DNA of 64,000 nt from the NCBI GenBank assembly GCA_963848175.1, contig CAWKCO010000007.1, positions 218,199 to 282,198 of the forward strand. The letters are read 5' to 3'. The stretch comes from JAMZMI01 sp963848175. GTDB taxonomy: Bacteria; Bacteroidota; Bacteroidia; Cytophagales; Cyclobacteriaceae. Below the pieces are notes generated by a model, which ran no database searches, was not told the origin of the DNA, and saw nothing but the letters and a program-made list of their open reading frames with translations. A program made the translations under genes and the position numbers. Shown here piece after piece: positions 18,559 through 27,352 of this stretch (positions are counted from its first letter, which is position 1; every line of letters starts with the position of its first letter).

Positions 18559-19044
18559 TTACCTGATGCTTTTGGGAGTATGAAAAAATGAAATTTTCCC
18601 GAGTCTTTGGGGAATATTACTCCATCGATCCACTGGAAATTCGATACCCACCACACCACATGTTGGGATGTTGTCGATAGCCGAATTGGTAAGTTCATTG
18701 AGCAAATCCGTGAATCCTGGATTGTGGCCTACCAGAGCAACAACATCATCTTCTTCCTTTCTGATTAAGTCAATCATATTTTCAACATCCGCATGGTACA
18801 GTTTAGGGGTGATTGTTATTCCTTCCTCAGGATATTGCCAGTTGTCAGCTAAGTGAAGTGCCGTATAAAAGGCTCTGCTTGCCGTACTTGAGATAATCTT
18901 ATCGGGACAAGAGACATGTGAAGATAAAAACTTCCCCATGTTGATTACATCCTTGCGCCCTCGCAATCCAAGTGGGCGGTCGTGATCATTCAGGTCAAAA
19001 TTCCATGAGGATTTGGCATGACGTATGAGATAGAGCGTTTTCAT
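18559..19044 (-). CDS. SixA-like histidine phosphatase
   Basis: A 161-residue histidine phosphatase (phosphoglycerate mutase-like fold) of the SixA type. The catalytic R8-H9 in LIRHAKSSW is followed by DRPLGLRGRKD; the second catalytic histidine is in ALVGHNPGFTDLLN. SixA of E. coli removes phosphate from the HPt domain of ArcB; here the proximity to three sensor kinases makes a role in phosphorelay damping possible, though the genes point in opposite directions (convergent with the last kinase). Eight bases separate its start from the stop of the upstream protease gene on the same strand. Confidence 0.86.
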   Translation of the reverse strand: MKTLYLIRHAKSSWNFDLNDHDRPLGLRGRKDVINMGKFLSSHVSCPDKIISSTASRAFYTALHLADNWQYPEEGITITPKLYHADVENMIDLIRKEEDDVVALVGHNPGFTDLLNELTNSAIDNIPTCGVVGIEFPVDRWSNIPQRLGKISFFHTPKSIR

Positions 19045-19052
19045 AGTTCAAT

Positions 19053-20459
19053 TTATTTTTCCCAAGCAATTTCTGTGACTGCTTTTCCAACCAAAATAGA
19101 AGTTCGGCTAATGCCTTTAGGTCTTTTTACGGTCAGGCGATCTTTCTTGGATTTGACGAGTATTCTTTCCTTTACAATCCAAGTGTCATTTTTATGAAAT
19201 AGGACAACTGTTTTGTCTTCAACGTCATCAATAACAACACGGTTTTTTGTGGATGAGATGAGCTTGGGAGGGGAGATTGTTTTGCCTGCCAAGAGTGCCA
19301 GTATTTTTTTACAATCAGGTACGCCATGGCCTAGGTAGTTATTTCCGTAAGGGTAGAAATTAGAAGATTTCTCAACTACATCCATAATTTCCAGATTGGT
19401 GAGGGTCGAATCATATTGCATGATGCAAGCCGCCAACCCTGTAATAATAGGAGCAGAAAATGACGTCCCCAACGTGGAATATATGGAGATATTAGGTTTC
19501 ATATATGGAAGCGAAGTGGAGCCAATAGAGCTAAAATCCATTTTATCATAAAGCTTAAACTTGCTGGCTCCAACAGTGAGCACATGGTGGGCATCTGCAG
19601 GAATGGATAAGGTTTGCCATTTTTGATCGCCATCGTTTCCTGCTGAAATCACAAACAAAAGACCTCTTTCTACAGCGGCACGATCCAGCGCAAGTGTGAG
19701 CATGGAAGTTTGGCCGTCAACGTCATTCACGGTATAATTTTCTTTAGGATCGGTATAGTCCATCGTATATCCCAGTGAAATATTAAAAAGCTTCACGCCC
19801 ATTTCAGCCATTGCTTCGAGTGCTGCAATAATGTAATCTTCCTCCAATCTTTTTTCATACCCTCCGTGATCTGTGCGTGCCAGAAAATAGTCGGAGGCGG
19901 TGGCCAGGCCAAATTGAATTTTCTTAGAGGGATTTTGACCTCCGATAAGTTGCCAAACTTCCGTTCCATGTGCATCATCCAGCATAGCTAATCCATCATA
20001 AGGAGATAATTCCGGGGTGATGTAATCCTTATAATATTTCACATGGTTATTGCTAAAAAGGTGAGCAAGCGTTTCATTTTTGTCTGCATTCAAAAAACCT
20101 CCGTCTATAATGCCAATTTTCACCCCCGAGCCATTCAGACCAGCGTCAATGAAGTGTTCCGCTCCGATCTGTTCCAGAGCAAAGCTCAAAAGCTCAGTGT
20201 TGTTGTTTCTGGCTAAATGAAAAGTTCGGACTGGAAGAATTGCAACATTGTTTTGCAGTAGTATCTTCTTTTGGTCATGCGTTAACATGTAGGAGCAGCG
20301 GTTCAGCCAATCGCTACAATTTTCAGGATTAAGAGCCAGTTCTTCAATTGCCTGGTTGGCTATTTCATCTGAATTACTGATCCAAAATTTGGTTTGAGCT
20401 ACAACGCCACGGCTCAACGTCAAAAGAAATACTAACTTTAAGATTGAAGTAAAACGCAT
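19053..20459 (-). CDS. Secreted subtilisin-like (S8) serine protease
   Basis: A 468-residue protease with a probable signal peptide (hydrophobic residues 5-20, ending VVAQ). Catalytic triad: D119 in IGIIDGGF, H164 in AHGTEVWQ, S333 in GTSFSAP, with the oxyanion N275 in ISAGNDGD. After the domain there are about 90 residues of beta-rich tail; it does not look like a clear T9SS sorting domain. The substrate is unknown. Divergent from the aminopeptidase P gene, with 76 bp between them. Confidence 0.9.
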   Translation of the reverse strand: MRFTSILKLVFLLTLSRGVVAQTKFWISNSDEIANQAIEELALNPENCSDWLNRCSYMLTHDQKKILLQNNVAILPVRTFHLARNNNTELLSFALEQIGAEHFIDAGLNGSGVKIGIIDGGFLNADKNETLAHLFSNNHVKYYKDYITPELSPYDGLAMLDDAHGTEVWQLIGGQNPSKKIQFGLATASDYFLARTDHGGYEKRLEEDYIIAALEAMAEMGVKLFNISLGYTMDYTDPKENYTVNDVDGQTSMLTLALDRAAVERGLLFVISAGNDGDQKWQTLSIPADAHHVLTVGASKFKLYDKMDFSSIGSTSLPYMKPNISIYSTLGTSFSAPIITGLAACIMQYDSTLTNLEIMDVVEKSSNFYPYGNNYLGHGVPDCKKILALLAGKTISPPKLISSTKNRVVIDDVEDKTVVLFHKNDTWIVKERILVKSKKDRLTVKRPKGISRTSILVGKAVTEIAWEK

Positions 20460-20535
20460 GGTTTATCTAGTAAGAAATTAAGGTAGCCAGACTTAGTCAA
20501 AAACCGAAATGCAATCAAGTAATATCATTGTATAA

Positions 20536-21825
20536 ATGAAATATCAACCAATAGAACCACACCTTTTTGTAGAGAATAGAAAGCGTCTTTATGCCAAACT
20601 CAAGCCAAACTCTGTAGTAGTTGTGCATGCCAATGATATCTTGCCTACTAATGCGGATGGAACGCTACCATTCAAGCAAAACTCCAATTTATTTTATTTG
20701 TGTGGCATAGATCAGGAGGAAACTGTTTTGATTTTGGCGCCTGATCATCCAAACGAAAACATGCGCGAAATTCTTTTTCTAAAAGAGACGAGCGTAGACA
20801 TTTCTATTTGGGAAGGTTTTAAGTTGATGAAAGATGAGGGTGCGCGACGCTCTGGTATTAACAGTGTGAAGTGGGTGAGTGCTTTTGAGCAAATCTTATT
20901 CTCTGTATTGTCAGAAAGCGAACATCTGTATTTGGCATCCAATGAGCATTTAAGGAACGCCACAAAAGTACAAGGAGCAAATGACCGATTTGTAAAGTGG
21001 TGCAAGGAACACCTTCCTCTCTACAATTACGAGCGACTTGCCCCCCATATTTATGATTTGCGTTTGGTGAAATCTGATGTGGAAGTGCGCCTAATGCAGC
21101 GCGCATGCGACATAACAGAAAAGGGTTTCAGACGAGTTTTGAAAGCAACCAATCCTGATAAATGGGAATTTGAAATAGAAGCGGAGTATGCGCATGAGTT
21201 TTTGATCAATCGCTCAAGAGGTTTTGCGTATACGCCTATCATTGCCGGAGGAGCTAATAGCTGTGTGTTGCATTATATTGACAATGATCAGCCACTGCGT
21301 GATGGCGATTTGCTCTTGATGGATGTGGCGGCTGAATATGCAAATTACAATTCGGATATGACACGGACGATACCAGTAAATGGACGCTACACTAAGCGAC
21401 AAAAGGAGGTTTACAATGCTGTGCTTCGGGTTAAAAATCAAGCTACTGCACTGCTCACTCCAGGGACGCTTATTCCCGATTATCACAAAGAAGTAGGGCA
21501 GTTGATGGAAGCGGAATTACTTCAATTGGGGCTTTTGGACAAAACTGATATTAAGAATCAAAGTTCGGATCATCCTGCGTATAAAAGATATTTTATGCAC
21601 GGCACTTCTCACCATCTTGGGCTCGATGTTCATGATGTAGGATCTACCTATACTCGAATAAAATCAGGAATGGTGCTCACCGTAGAGCCCGGGATTTACA
21701 TAAGAGAAGAGGGTATTGGTGTGAGGATTGAGGATAACATACTCATCACTGAAGATGGGCATAAGAATTTGATGCAAAACATTCCCATTGAGGCTGAAGA
21801 GATTGAGGATTTGATGAATGAATAG
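20536..21825 (+). CDS. pepP: Xaa-Pro aminopeptidase (aminopeptidase P)
   Basis: A 429-residue cytoplasmic metallopeptidase that removes the N-terminal residue ahead of proline. An N-terminal creatinase-like domain (residues 1-165) precedes the pita-bread catalytic domain. Visible metal-binding signatures: LLMDVAAEYANYNSDMTRTIP (two Asp), GTSHHLGLDVHD (His), TVEPGIYI and RIEDNILIT (two Glu). The length matches PepP. A small inverted repeat (AGCTACC at 21,824-21,830 with its complement at 21,859-21,865) follows the stop, but has no T-run. Confidence 0.92.
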   Translation: MKYQPIEPHLFVENRKRLYAKLKPNSVVVVHANDILPTNADGTLPFKQNSNLFYLCGIDQEETVLILAPDHPNENMREILFLKETSVDISIWEGFKLMKDEGARRSGINSVKWVSAFEQILFSVLSESEHLYLASNEHLRNATKVQGANDRFVKWCKEHLPLYNYERLAPHIYDLRLVKSDVEVRLMQRACDITEKGFRRVLKATNPDKWEFEIEAEYAHEFLINRSRGFAYTPIIAGGANSCVLHYIDNDQPLRDGDLLLMDVAAEYANYNSDMTRTIPVNGRYTKRQKEVYNAVLRVKNQATALLTPGTLIPDYHKEVGQLMEAELLQLGLLDKTDIKNQSSDHPAYKRYFMHGTSHHLGLDVHDVGSTYTRIKSGMVLTVEPGIYIREEGIGVRIEDNILITEDGHKNLMQNIPIEAEEIEDLMNE

Positions 21826-21996
21826 CTACCAAAATGATATACGTGGTTTTGATAAATCGGTAGCTTAAATCTGGTGCAAATTCTTTTCGTAGAAGAGCGC
21901 AAGCTGGATTTGTGAAGGAAATCCCTTTGATCGTTAACCATGCTATTATCCCTGAATTATTCGAACTAACTTTGCGGCCAATTATAAAAAGGAAAT

Positions 21997-22635
21997 ATGG
22001 GGAAGCCAGTAATTATTTTTGGAGCAAAAGGAATAGCAAAAGCCGCACTTGAGATTTTCAAAAGCAACAACATAGTCGTTTATGGCTTTTTGGATGATAC
22101 AGTCGAGTTGCACGGAACTTTGATAGACGATGTAAGTGTACTTGGGCGCATGGATGATCATGGATTTATCAAGTTAATTGGGCAGAAATGTGAAGCTTTT
22201 GTAGCTACAGATGAAAATGCTTTACGAAAAAAACTGGTGGGCACGCTCATGGAAGATCGTAAAGTCATGCCAACAAACGCGGTGCATAATAGTGCAGAAA
22301 TCTCAAGCTCTGCGGCCATAGGTCATGGAAATTTCATCAATAGCCGAGTAAGTATAGGCACTTCTACGGTTGTCGGTCAGCATAATGTGATTAACTCTGG
22401 TGTGACCATAGATCATGATGTGACGGTAGGTGATTTTGTGCAAATTGGCGCAGGAACGGTGATTAATGCTGGAGTGGAGATTGCGGATGGAGCATTTATA
22501 GGTTCTGGTACCGTGATCGTGAGTGGAGTGAAAATCGGTAAGAGTGCAAGGGTAGGAGCTGGTTCTGTAGTGGTGGGTGATGTGGGGGCAAAAGAGACGG
22601 TGTTTGGAAATCCGGCTGTATCCATTAAAAAATGA
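21997..22635 (+). CDS. NeuD-like sugar O-acyltransferase (left-handed beta-helix)
   Basis: A 212-residue acyltransferase of the NeuD/PglD family. Residues 1-80 form a small Rossmann-like domain (VIIFGAKGIAKAALEIF); from about 100 there are repeated hexapeptides (IGHGNFINSRVSIGTSTVVG and onward) forming a left-handed beta-helix. Family members acetylate or acylate nucleotide-sugars for polysaccharide or glycoprotein glycans. No other glycan gene is adjacent, so the acceptor cannot be inferred. H394-type catalysis is expected through the conserved histidine in NSGVTIDHDV. Confidence 0.82.
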   Translation: MGKPVIIFGAKGIAKAALEIFKSNNIVVYGFLDDTVELHGTLIDDVSVLGRMDDHGFIKLIGQKCEAFVATDENALRKKLVGTLMEDRKVMPTNAVHNSAEISSSAAIGHGNFINSRVSIGTSTVVGQHNVINSGVTIDHDVTVGDFVQIGAGTVINAGVEIADGAFIGSGTVIVSGVKIGKSARVGAGSVVVGDVGAKETVFGNPAVSIKK

Positions 22636-22750
22636 TTTTTCTCATCAATGCGTTTATAGATAATTTCCACGCATTGAGATAATTTTGTTTTCGATTATTT
22701 TTTTATTGTTTAACGATTCAAAACACTCCGCCTGAAACGGAACGAAAGTT

Positions 22751-23713
22751 ATGAACGAAGAATATTTAGTACTCCTATATTATTGCTACTCAAAAATTGA
22801 AGATCCAGAAGCTTTTCGCGAGCAACATCACTTGAGATGTTTGGATCTGAATCTCAAAGGAAGAATCATCATTGCCGAAGAAGGCTTGAATGGGACGGTA
22901 TCTGGTTTGCGAGCAGACTGTGAGGCTTATATGGCTGAAGTGAAGTCAGATGAGCGTTTTGCTGATATTGAATTTAAGGTAGACACCACTCCGGGGCATA
23001 CTTTTGAGAAACTACATGTAAGAGTCAAGGATGAAATCGTCCACGCGAGTTTGCCTAATGTTGACCCTCGGAAGAAAACGGGCGGCTATATTGAGCCGCA
23101 CGAGTTTCGAGAGATTCTTAAAAATCAGCCAGAAGATACGGTCATACTCGATGTGAGATCAAATTATGAGCACCATGTAGGCAAGTTTAAGAACGCTCTG
23201 ACTTTGGATTTAGAAAATTTCAGAGATTTTCCTGAAAAGGTAAAAGAACTGGAGCATCTCAAAAACAAAAAGGTGATTACCTACTGCACTGGAGGTATCA
23301 AATGTGAAAAAGCCAGCGCCTTTCTTTTGGATCAGGGATTTGAAAATGTGCATCAACTTCATGGAGGGATCATCAAATACGGATTAGAAGCTGACGGAGA
23401 GGATTTTGAAGGCAAGTGTTACGTTTTTGACAATCGAATTACCAAAGATTTAAACGTTGTAAATCCGAAGGTGATTTCCAAGTGCTATGTGACTGGTGTG
23501 CCTTCAGATAGAATGGTGAATTGCGCAAATCCACATTGCAATCTCCACATGCCATTGAGCGAGGAGGGCGCCAAAATTTTTGATGGTTGTTGCTCTGAAG
23601 AGTGTTCTAAAAACCCTGACGTGAGGCCATATGACGGAACAGGGTTTTACCAAAAAGAAATGAATGGATACAACCCATATAAAGGAGTGAAAAGATCAAA
23701 GGCAGCTAGTTAA
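22751..23713 (+). CDS. trhO: tRNA uridine-34 hydroxylase (rhodanese family)
   Basis: A 320-residue TrhO/YceA-family protein, which hydroxylates U34 of certain tRNAs to 5-hydroxyuridine with oxygen. An N-terminal acylphosphatase-like domain (RGRIIIAEEGLNGTVSG region) is followed by a rhodanese domain with catalytic C179 in TYCTGGIKCEKASAFL, and a C-terminal cysteine cluster (MVNCANPHCNLHM, GCCSEECS) that may bind zinc. The first ATG fits the family length. Intact throughout. Confidence 0.9.
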   Translation: MNEEYLVLLYYCYSKIEDPEAFREQHHLRCLDLNLKGRIIIAEEGLNGTVSGLRADCEAYMAEVKSDERFADIEFKVDTTPGHTFEKLHVRVKDEIVHASLPNVDPRKKTGGYIEPHEFREILKNQPEDTVILDVRSNYEHHVGKFKNALTLDLENFRDFPEKVKELEHLKNKKVITYCTGGIKCEKASAFLLDQGFENVHQLHGGIIKYGLEADGEDFEGKCYVFDNRITKDLNVVNPKVISKCYVTGVPSDRMVNCANPHCNLHMPLSEEGAKIFDGCCSEECSKNPDVRPYDGTGFYQKEMNGYNPYKGVKRSKAAS

Positions 23714-23727
23714 TAGCTGTCTTTATG
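23699..23727 (+). terminator. Hairpin at the trhO stop codon
   Basis: A ten-base stem with one G-T pair (23,699-23,708 against 23,714-23,723) brackets the trhO TAA, with a five-base loop, followed by CTTTATGC. The T-run is weak, so this may be a terminator or an mRNA 3'-end stabiliser. Confidence 0.35.
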
Positions 23728-23840
23728 CTTTATGGCAGGTTTAACACAGAAATAATCGAAAATTATTTCAAACAACTATATCGGAAGTTGTTGTTGTGTG
23801 TAAGTACTATTATCTTGAAAGAGCAAATTTGTGCTTGTAC

Positions 23841-24698
23841 ATGCCAGCGTATTCTGAAACCGACCTTATTCTTAATCCAGACGGGAGTATCTATCACCTG
23901 AACCTGAAGCCTAAAGATATTTCTGATAAAATTATCACCGTTGGTGATCCTAGTAGGGTACATCGCGTTTCCAAGTTTTTCGATCGCATTGATTTTGAAA
24001 TGAATAAGCGTGAATTTATCACTCATGTGGGAGTGTATAAAGGAAAGCGGCTCACGGTGATCAGTACGGGCATGGGCACTGATAACGTGGAGATTCTCAT
24101 GACCGAGCTTGACGCCCTTGTGAATATAGATTTTAAGAAAAGGGAACCAAAACCAAAAAAAACTAAGCTCAGAATTGTAAGGATTGGCACTTCAGGGAGT
24201 TTACAAGAGGATATTCGTTTGGGTAGTCATCTCGTGAGTGAATATGCGCTCGGGCTGGATCCTATGGCTCATTTCTATCTCATGGATATGGAGGCTAATG
24301 AGAAGCTGTATTGTGAGAAACTGCAAGAAACCATTGGGCTTCCATATACGCCTTATTGCGTTTCTGCTTCAGAAAGTCTATTGGATTTATTCAGAGATGT
24401 GGTGCGTTTTGGTAATACGGTGACTTGCCATGGCTTCTATGCGCCTCAGGGGAGAGAGTTGCGCTTGCCTATTCGATATCCTAATTTGGTTCGCGATCTC
24501 AATTACTTTCATGTTGATGATTTTTGGTTGAGCAACCTTGAGATGGAGACAGCAGGCTACTATGCTTTGGCAAAGCTACTAGGGCATGATATGATCAGCC
24601 TCAATGCCATAGTAGCCAATAGAATTCGAAATAAATTCTCTAAAGATCCTAATAAAGTGATTGACTCACTGATCAAGAAAGTCTTAGACGTAATTTGA
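23841..24698 (+). CDS. Nucleoside phosphorylase (PNP/UDP family)
   Basis: About 285 residues of the PNP_UDP_1 family, which cleaves nucleosides with phosphate into base and ribose-1-phosphate. Family signatures: IITVGDPSRVHRV near the start (phosphate site), STGMGTDNVEI, RIGTSGSLQEDIRLG, and NLEMETAGYYALA (ribose site). Closest in feel to uridine phosphorylase-like enzymes. The open frame begins 15 codons further upstream, but MPAYSETDLILNPDG at 23,841 is the better start because family members start just ahead of the EL/DLILN segment. Base specificity cannot be read from the sequence. Confidence 0.85.
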   Translation: MPAYSETDLILNPDGSIYHLNLKPKDISDKIITVGDPSRVHRVSKFFDRIDFEMNKREFITHVGVYKGKRLTVISTGMGTDNVEILMTELDALVNIDFKKREPKPKKTKLRIVRIGTSGSLQEDIRLGSHLVSEYALGLDPMAHFYLMDMEANEKLYCEKLQETIGLPYTPYCVSASESLLDLFRDVVRFGNTVTCHGFYAPQGRELRLPIRYPNLVRDLNYFHVDDFWLSNLEMETAGYYALAKLLGHDMISLNAIVANRIRNKFSKDPNKVIDSLIKKVLDVI

Positions 24699-24703
24699 AA
24701 GTG

Positions 24704-24994
24704 TTATTTATTGAAAACCGCTGCAATTGCTTTTTTCAACTCTTCCAATGCACCCGTTAGATGCCCTTTCGCTTCTTGCCACTTGTCTTCATGTTTGTCC
24801 TTATACGAATCGAAATCCGCTTGAAGTTTTTCTTTTTTCTTTTTTAAGTCATTGATCTTTTTCTCGATTTCGTCTGTCACCTCCACACGAGCATCTTTGG
24901 TTTCTACTAGCAATTGATCAATTTTCTTTCCTAATTCTGTAAGTAGATTTTCTACTTGTCCTTTGGAATCTTCTGTGGATGCTTTCTTACCCAT
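24704..24994 (-). CDS. Small coiled-coil protein
   Basis: A 96-residue, very charged (Lys/Glu/Asp-rich) protein without signal peptide, cysteine or membrane segment. Almost the whole chain, from about residue 12 to 90, is predicted helix with heptad-like spacing (IEKKINDLKKKKEKLQADF), ending in a short hydrophobic tail AIAAVFNK. Similar small coiled-coil proteins in Bacteroidota are of unknown function; some resemble stress or nucleoid-associated proteins only in composition. Convergent with the nucleoside phosphorylase gene, five bases apart. Confidence 0.6.
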   Translation of the reverse strand: MGKKASTEDSKGQVENLLTELGKKIDQLLVETKDARVEVTDEIEKKINDLKKKKEKLQADFDSYKDKHEDKWQEAKGHLTGALEELKKAIAAVFNK

Positions 24995-25197
24995 GTTCGT
25001 TAAGTTTGGTTAATGGAATTTAGCCTTTTCAATGGGCAATAACAACGGTACGGCTTGTTACTTCGTTGTTGTTTTGATCTTTTATTTTGTGAATAAAATC
25101 TTTAAGTTTTCAATTATTATTCCATCATTTTAAAGTTACATTCGCAAAACATTTGATAATTAATAGCTGTTTCTTACATTTCAAAAAAAAAAGCAAA

Positions 25198-25590
25198 ATG
25201 CAGTCGTCAAAACCAAGAGTAATAAAAGACTTTGACAAACTTGATGGAGCCACACAAGAGCAAATAAAATTGGCGTTTCCTTATGGTTTTCATGAAGAAT
25301 TAATCCACTTCACAGATAGAGAAGGTAAACGCGTTTCCGCTTTACCTTTTGAGACTGATGAAAAATACTACCTAGTTCGAATGACCAGAGCTGAGGCTCG
25401 CGCCATCATAGAGGATGATGATGATTTCGATGATGATGGTATGCTAAAAGAAGATGTGAAAGGAGATTATGAAACAAAATATGGCGACCTGAATCACATG
25501 GCAGATTATATATCGGATGAATCAAGTGATGACGATGATGTTAAGTCTAAAACTGATGAGGCCGATGACGATGGTGATGACGATTTTTGA
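25198..25590 (+). CDS. Conserved acidic-tailed protein of unknown function
   Basis: About 130 residues. The N-terminal part (residues 1-65) carries a conserved-looking block, PYGFHEELIHFTDREGKR followed by VSALPFETDEKYYLVRMT, while the C-terminal half is dominated by Asp/Glu runs. I recall very similar proteins in many Bacteroidota, often mislabelled DNA primase; there is no primase motif here. The acidic tail suggests binding to a basic partner or nucleic-acid mimicry, which is inference. The ATG at 25,198 follows an A-rich leader (ten A's) typical of Bacteroidota translation starts. Confidence 0.7.
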   Translation: MQSSKPRVIKDFDKLDGATQEQIKLAFPYGFHEELIHFTDREGKRVSALPFETDEKYYLVRMTRAEARAIIEDDDDFDDDGMLKEDVKGDYETKYGDLNHMADYISDESSDDDDVKSKTDEADDDGDDDF

Positions 25591-25669
25591 TAACAAGTTC
25601 TCTTGTAGTTTGAGTCATTTAGTCAATCTTCAAAAGCTGTGATGATTCTTATTTCTGTAAATAATATTA

Positions 25670-25700
25670 AAGAGCTGAGCTGCATCAGCTCTTTTTTTTT
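25670..25700 (+). terminator. Rho-independent terminator after the acidic protein gene
   Basis: A perfect nine-base stem, AAGAGCTGA (25,670-25,678) with TCAGCTCTT (25,685-25,693), a six-base loop, and a run of nine T's. It ends plus-strand transcription 80 bp after the acidic protein gene and shortly before the convergent glycosidase gene. Confidence 0.85.
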
Positions 25701-25750
25701 GTTTTGATCAGCTTGTGGAGAAATAGGAGTGCCGCTAAATTTTCCTATTC

Positions 25751-26761
25751 TTAATCCAAATACCATGATTTTATGACCTCAGAGGAAGGTTTGTTCTGTG
25801 GTGTGAAATGTGGGTCTTTTGAGCCTCCATGAGTTCCTTCTAAGTGCCATTTCCATAGAAATCCACCAGCCACCCATGATTCTTTCCAAAAGGTTTCATA
25901 AAAAGCTTGATATGCACTCGATTGGAGAGGAAGGTTGACGTTGCTTTCGGAAGTGTGAACTAGCCAATGCGCTCCTGCTCCAGCATTCGCACTTTGATAG
26001 CCATACTCTGTAAATAGAATGGGGCATTGATACTGCTCGTTAAGCTGTATAAGTGCTTGTTTCGGTTGCTTCCAAGCACTATTTAATTCTGATAGACTTG
26101 GTGAAGATGATTGAGTCAAAGGGAAATATCCATTTACTCCTATGTAGTCAAGTTTGTCCCAAAAAGTGACTTCATGATAATCATCCCAATTTGCGGCATA
26201 AGTAATTTTTCCAGCGTAAATGTTTCTGATTTTTCTGATAAGTGCTATCCAATATTGTGGACGTTGTTGCACCACTATTCTCATCTCTGTGCCGATACAA
26301 AACAGGGCAACTTCGTTTTCTTGAGCTATCTGCGCGAAAGTGAGGATATACTTTTCGTACTCCGTTTCCCAGATCAGCCAATGTGCTTCGTTAGTCAGCG
26401 TGTATTCGCCAATCCAGCCACCCGACATCCATACATGGGGTTTTAACATTACTTTCAAATTCAACTGGTGGGCATGATTGATCATTTTTACTGTTCCTTT
26501 AGGTCTCTCACCCCACCATTGTCTTGGCGAATTAAAGTGGACTTGGGGTTCGCTTTGTTTTGAGAAGGCATAAGGAATAATGGCCACCCAAGTGGCGTGA
26601 ATTTCCGAAACCGTTTTTAATTGAGCCAAAGAAGTAGAATCAGAGGGGTTCACCAAACTCACACCGTTAATCTTCGTTGATTGGCCTTGCGTGTGTTGGC
26701 AATGTATAAGCAATAGAATGCCAGAAACGGTCAAAAGATTTTTTATCAATAACGCCCTCAT
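25751..26761 (-). CDS. GH113-like glycoside hydrolase (exported)
   Basis: A 336-residue TIM-barrel glycosidase with an N-terminal signal segment (hydrophobic residues 8-22; the cysteine in LLIHCQH could make it a lipoprotein). The core fits the GH113/beta-mannanase-like family: HATWVAIIPYAF, MLKPHVWMSGGWIGEY, then acid/base glutamate in FCIGTEM and likely nucleophile in LFTEYGYQSA, closing with AGGFLWKWHLEG. Known family members act on beta-mannans; the actual glycan here is unknown. It is not in a polysaccharide utilisation locus with SusC/D genes, so it may work on the cell's own or imported oligosaccharides. Confidence 0.8.
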   Translation of the reverse strand: MRALLIKNLLTVSGILLLIHCQHTQGQSTKINGVSLVNPSDSTSLAQLKTVSEIHATWVAIIPYAFSKQSEPQVHFNSPRQWWGERPKGTVKMINHAHQLNLKVMLKPHVWMSGGWIGEYTLTNEAHWLIWETEYEKYILTFAQIAQENEVALFCIGTEMRIVVQQRPQYWIALIRKIRNIYAGKITYAANWDDYHEVTFWDKLDYIGVNGYFPLTQSSSPSLSELNSAWKQPKQALIQLNEQYQCPILFTEYGYQSANAGAGAHWLVHTSESNVNLPLQSSAYQAFYETFWKESWVAGGFLWKWHLEGTHGGSKDPHFTPQNKPSSEVIKSWYLD

Positions 26762-26806
26762 TCAGTTAAGAATTCATAATTTGAAGGAAAAATAAAGAAA
26801 TAAGAT

Positions 26807-27352
26807 TTGCAAACGACCATTGATATCACTCATCTTTTAGTGAAGCGTCTGAAAAACAAGGATGTGACGGCCCTGGACTATTTGTACGACCACTACTCAG
26901 AAGCCTTGTTCGGGATTATCGAACGTACGCTCAATAATAAGCAAGCAGCCGAAGAAACATTGCACGACGTATTTATCAAAGTATGGAATCAGATTGATAA
27001 ATATGACGAAAGTAAAGGAACGCTTTTTACTTGGATGTATCGTATTGCACGCAATCAGGCAATAGATAAGAGGCGTTCGAAAGATTTTAAGGCCGATTTA
27101 AAATCCAATGACATTGATGGTTACGTAAATATTTTCGAATCACCCTCAAATCAGGAAGATTACATTGGATTGTCATCAGTTTTAGAAAAACTTGGTGAAG
27201 CGTGCAAAAAGTTGATTCAACTCAACTTTTTTATGGGCTATTCTCATGCGGAAATTAGTAAGAATGAGGATATGCCTTTAGGGTCTGTAAAGACCAAATT
27301 GAGAAGTTGTTTGAAGAATATTAGAACCCAATTGAGTAGAGATTTTGAATAA
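26807..27352 (+). CDS. ECF RNA polymerase sigma factor
   Basis: A 181-residue sigma-70 family protein of extracytoplasmic-function type: region 2 (YDHYSEALFGIIERTL, then FIKVWNQIDKYDESKG and FTWMYRIARNQAIDKRR, which contacts the -10 element) and region 4 (LIQLNFFMGYSHAEISKNED, then PLGSVKTKLRSCLK). The only start giving the complete region 2 is a TTG at 26,807, since an in-frame stop lies two codons upstream. The gene overlaps its anti-sigma factor by eight bases. The target regulon is unknown; pairs like this in Bacteroidota often respond to envelope or oxidative stress. Confidence 0.88.
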   Translation: MQTTIDITHLLVKRLKNKDVTALDYLYDHYSEALFGIIERTLNNKQAAEETLHDVFIKVWNQIDKYDESKGTLFTWMYRIARNQAIDKRRSKDFKADLKSNDIDGYVNIFESPSNQEDYIGLSSVLEKLGEACKKLIQLNFFMGYSHAEISKNEDMPLGSVKTKLRSCLKNIRTQLSRDFE

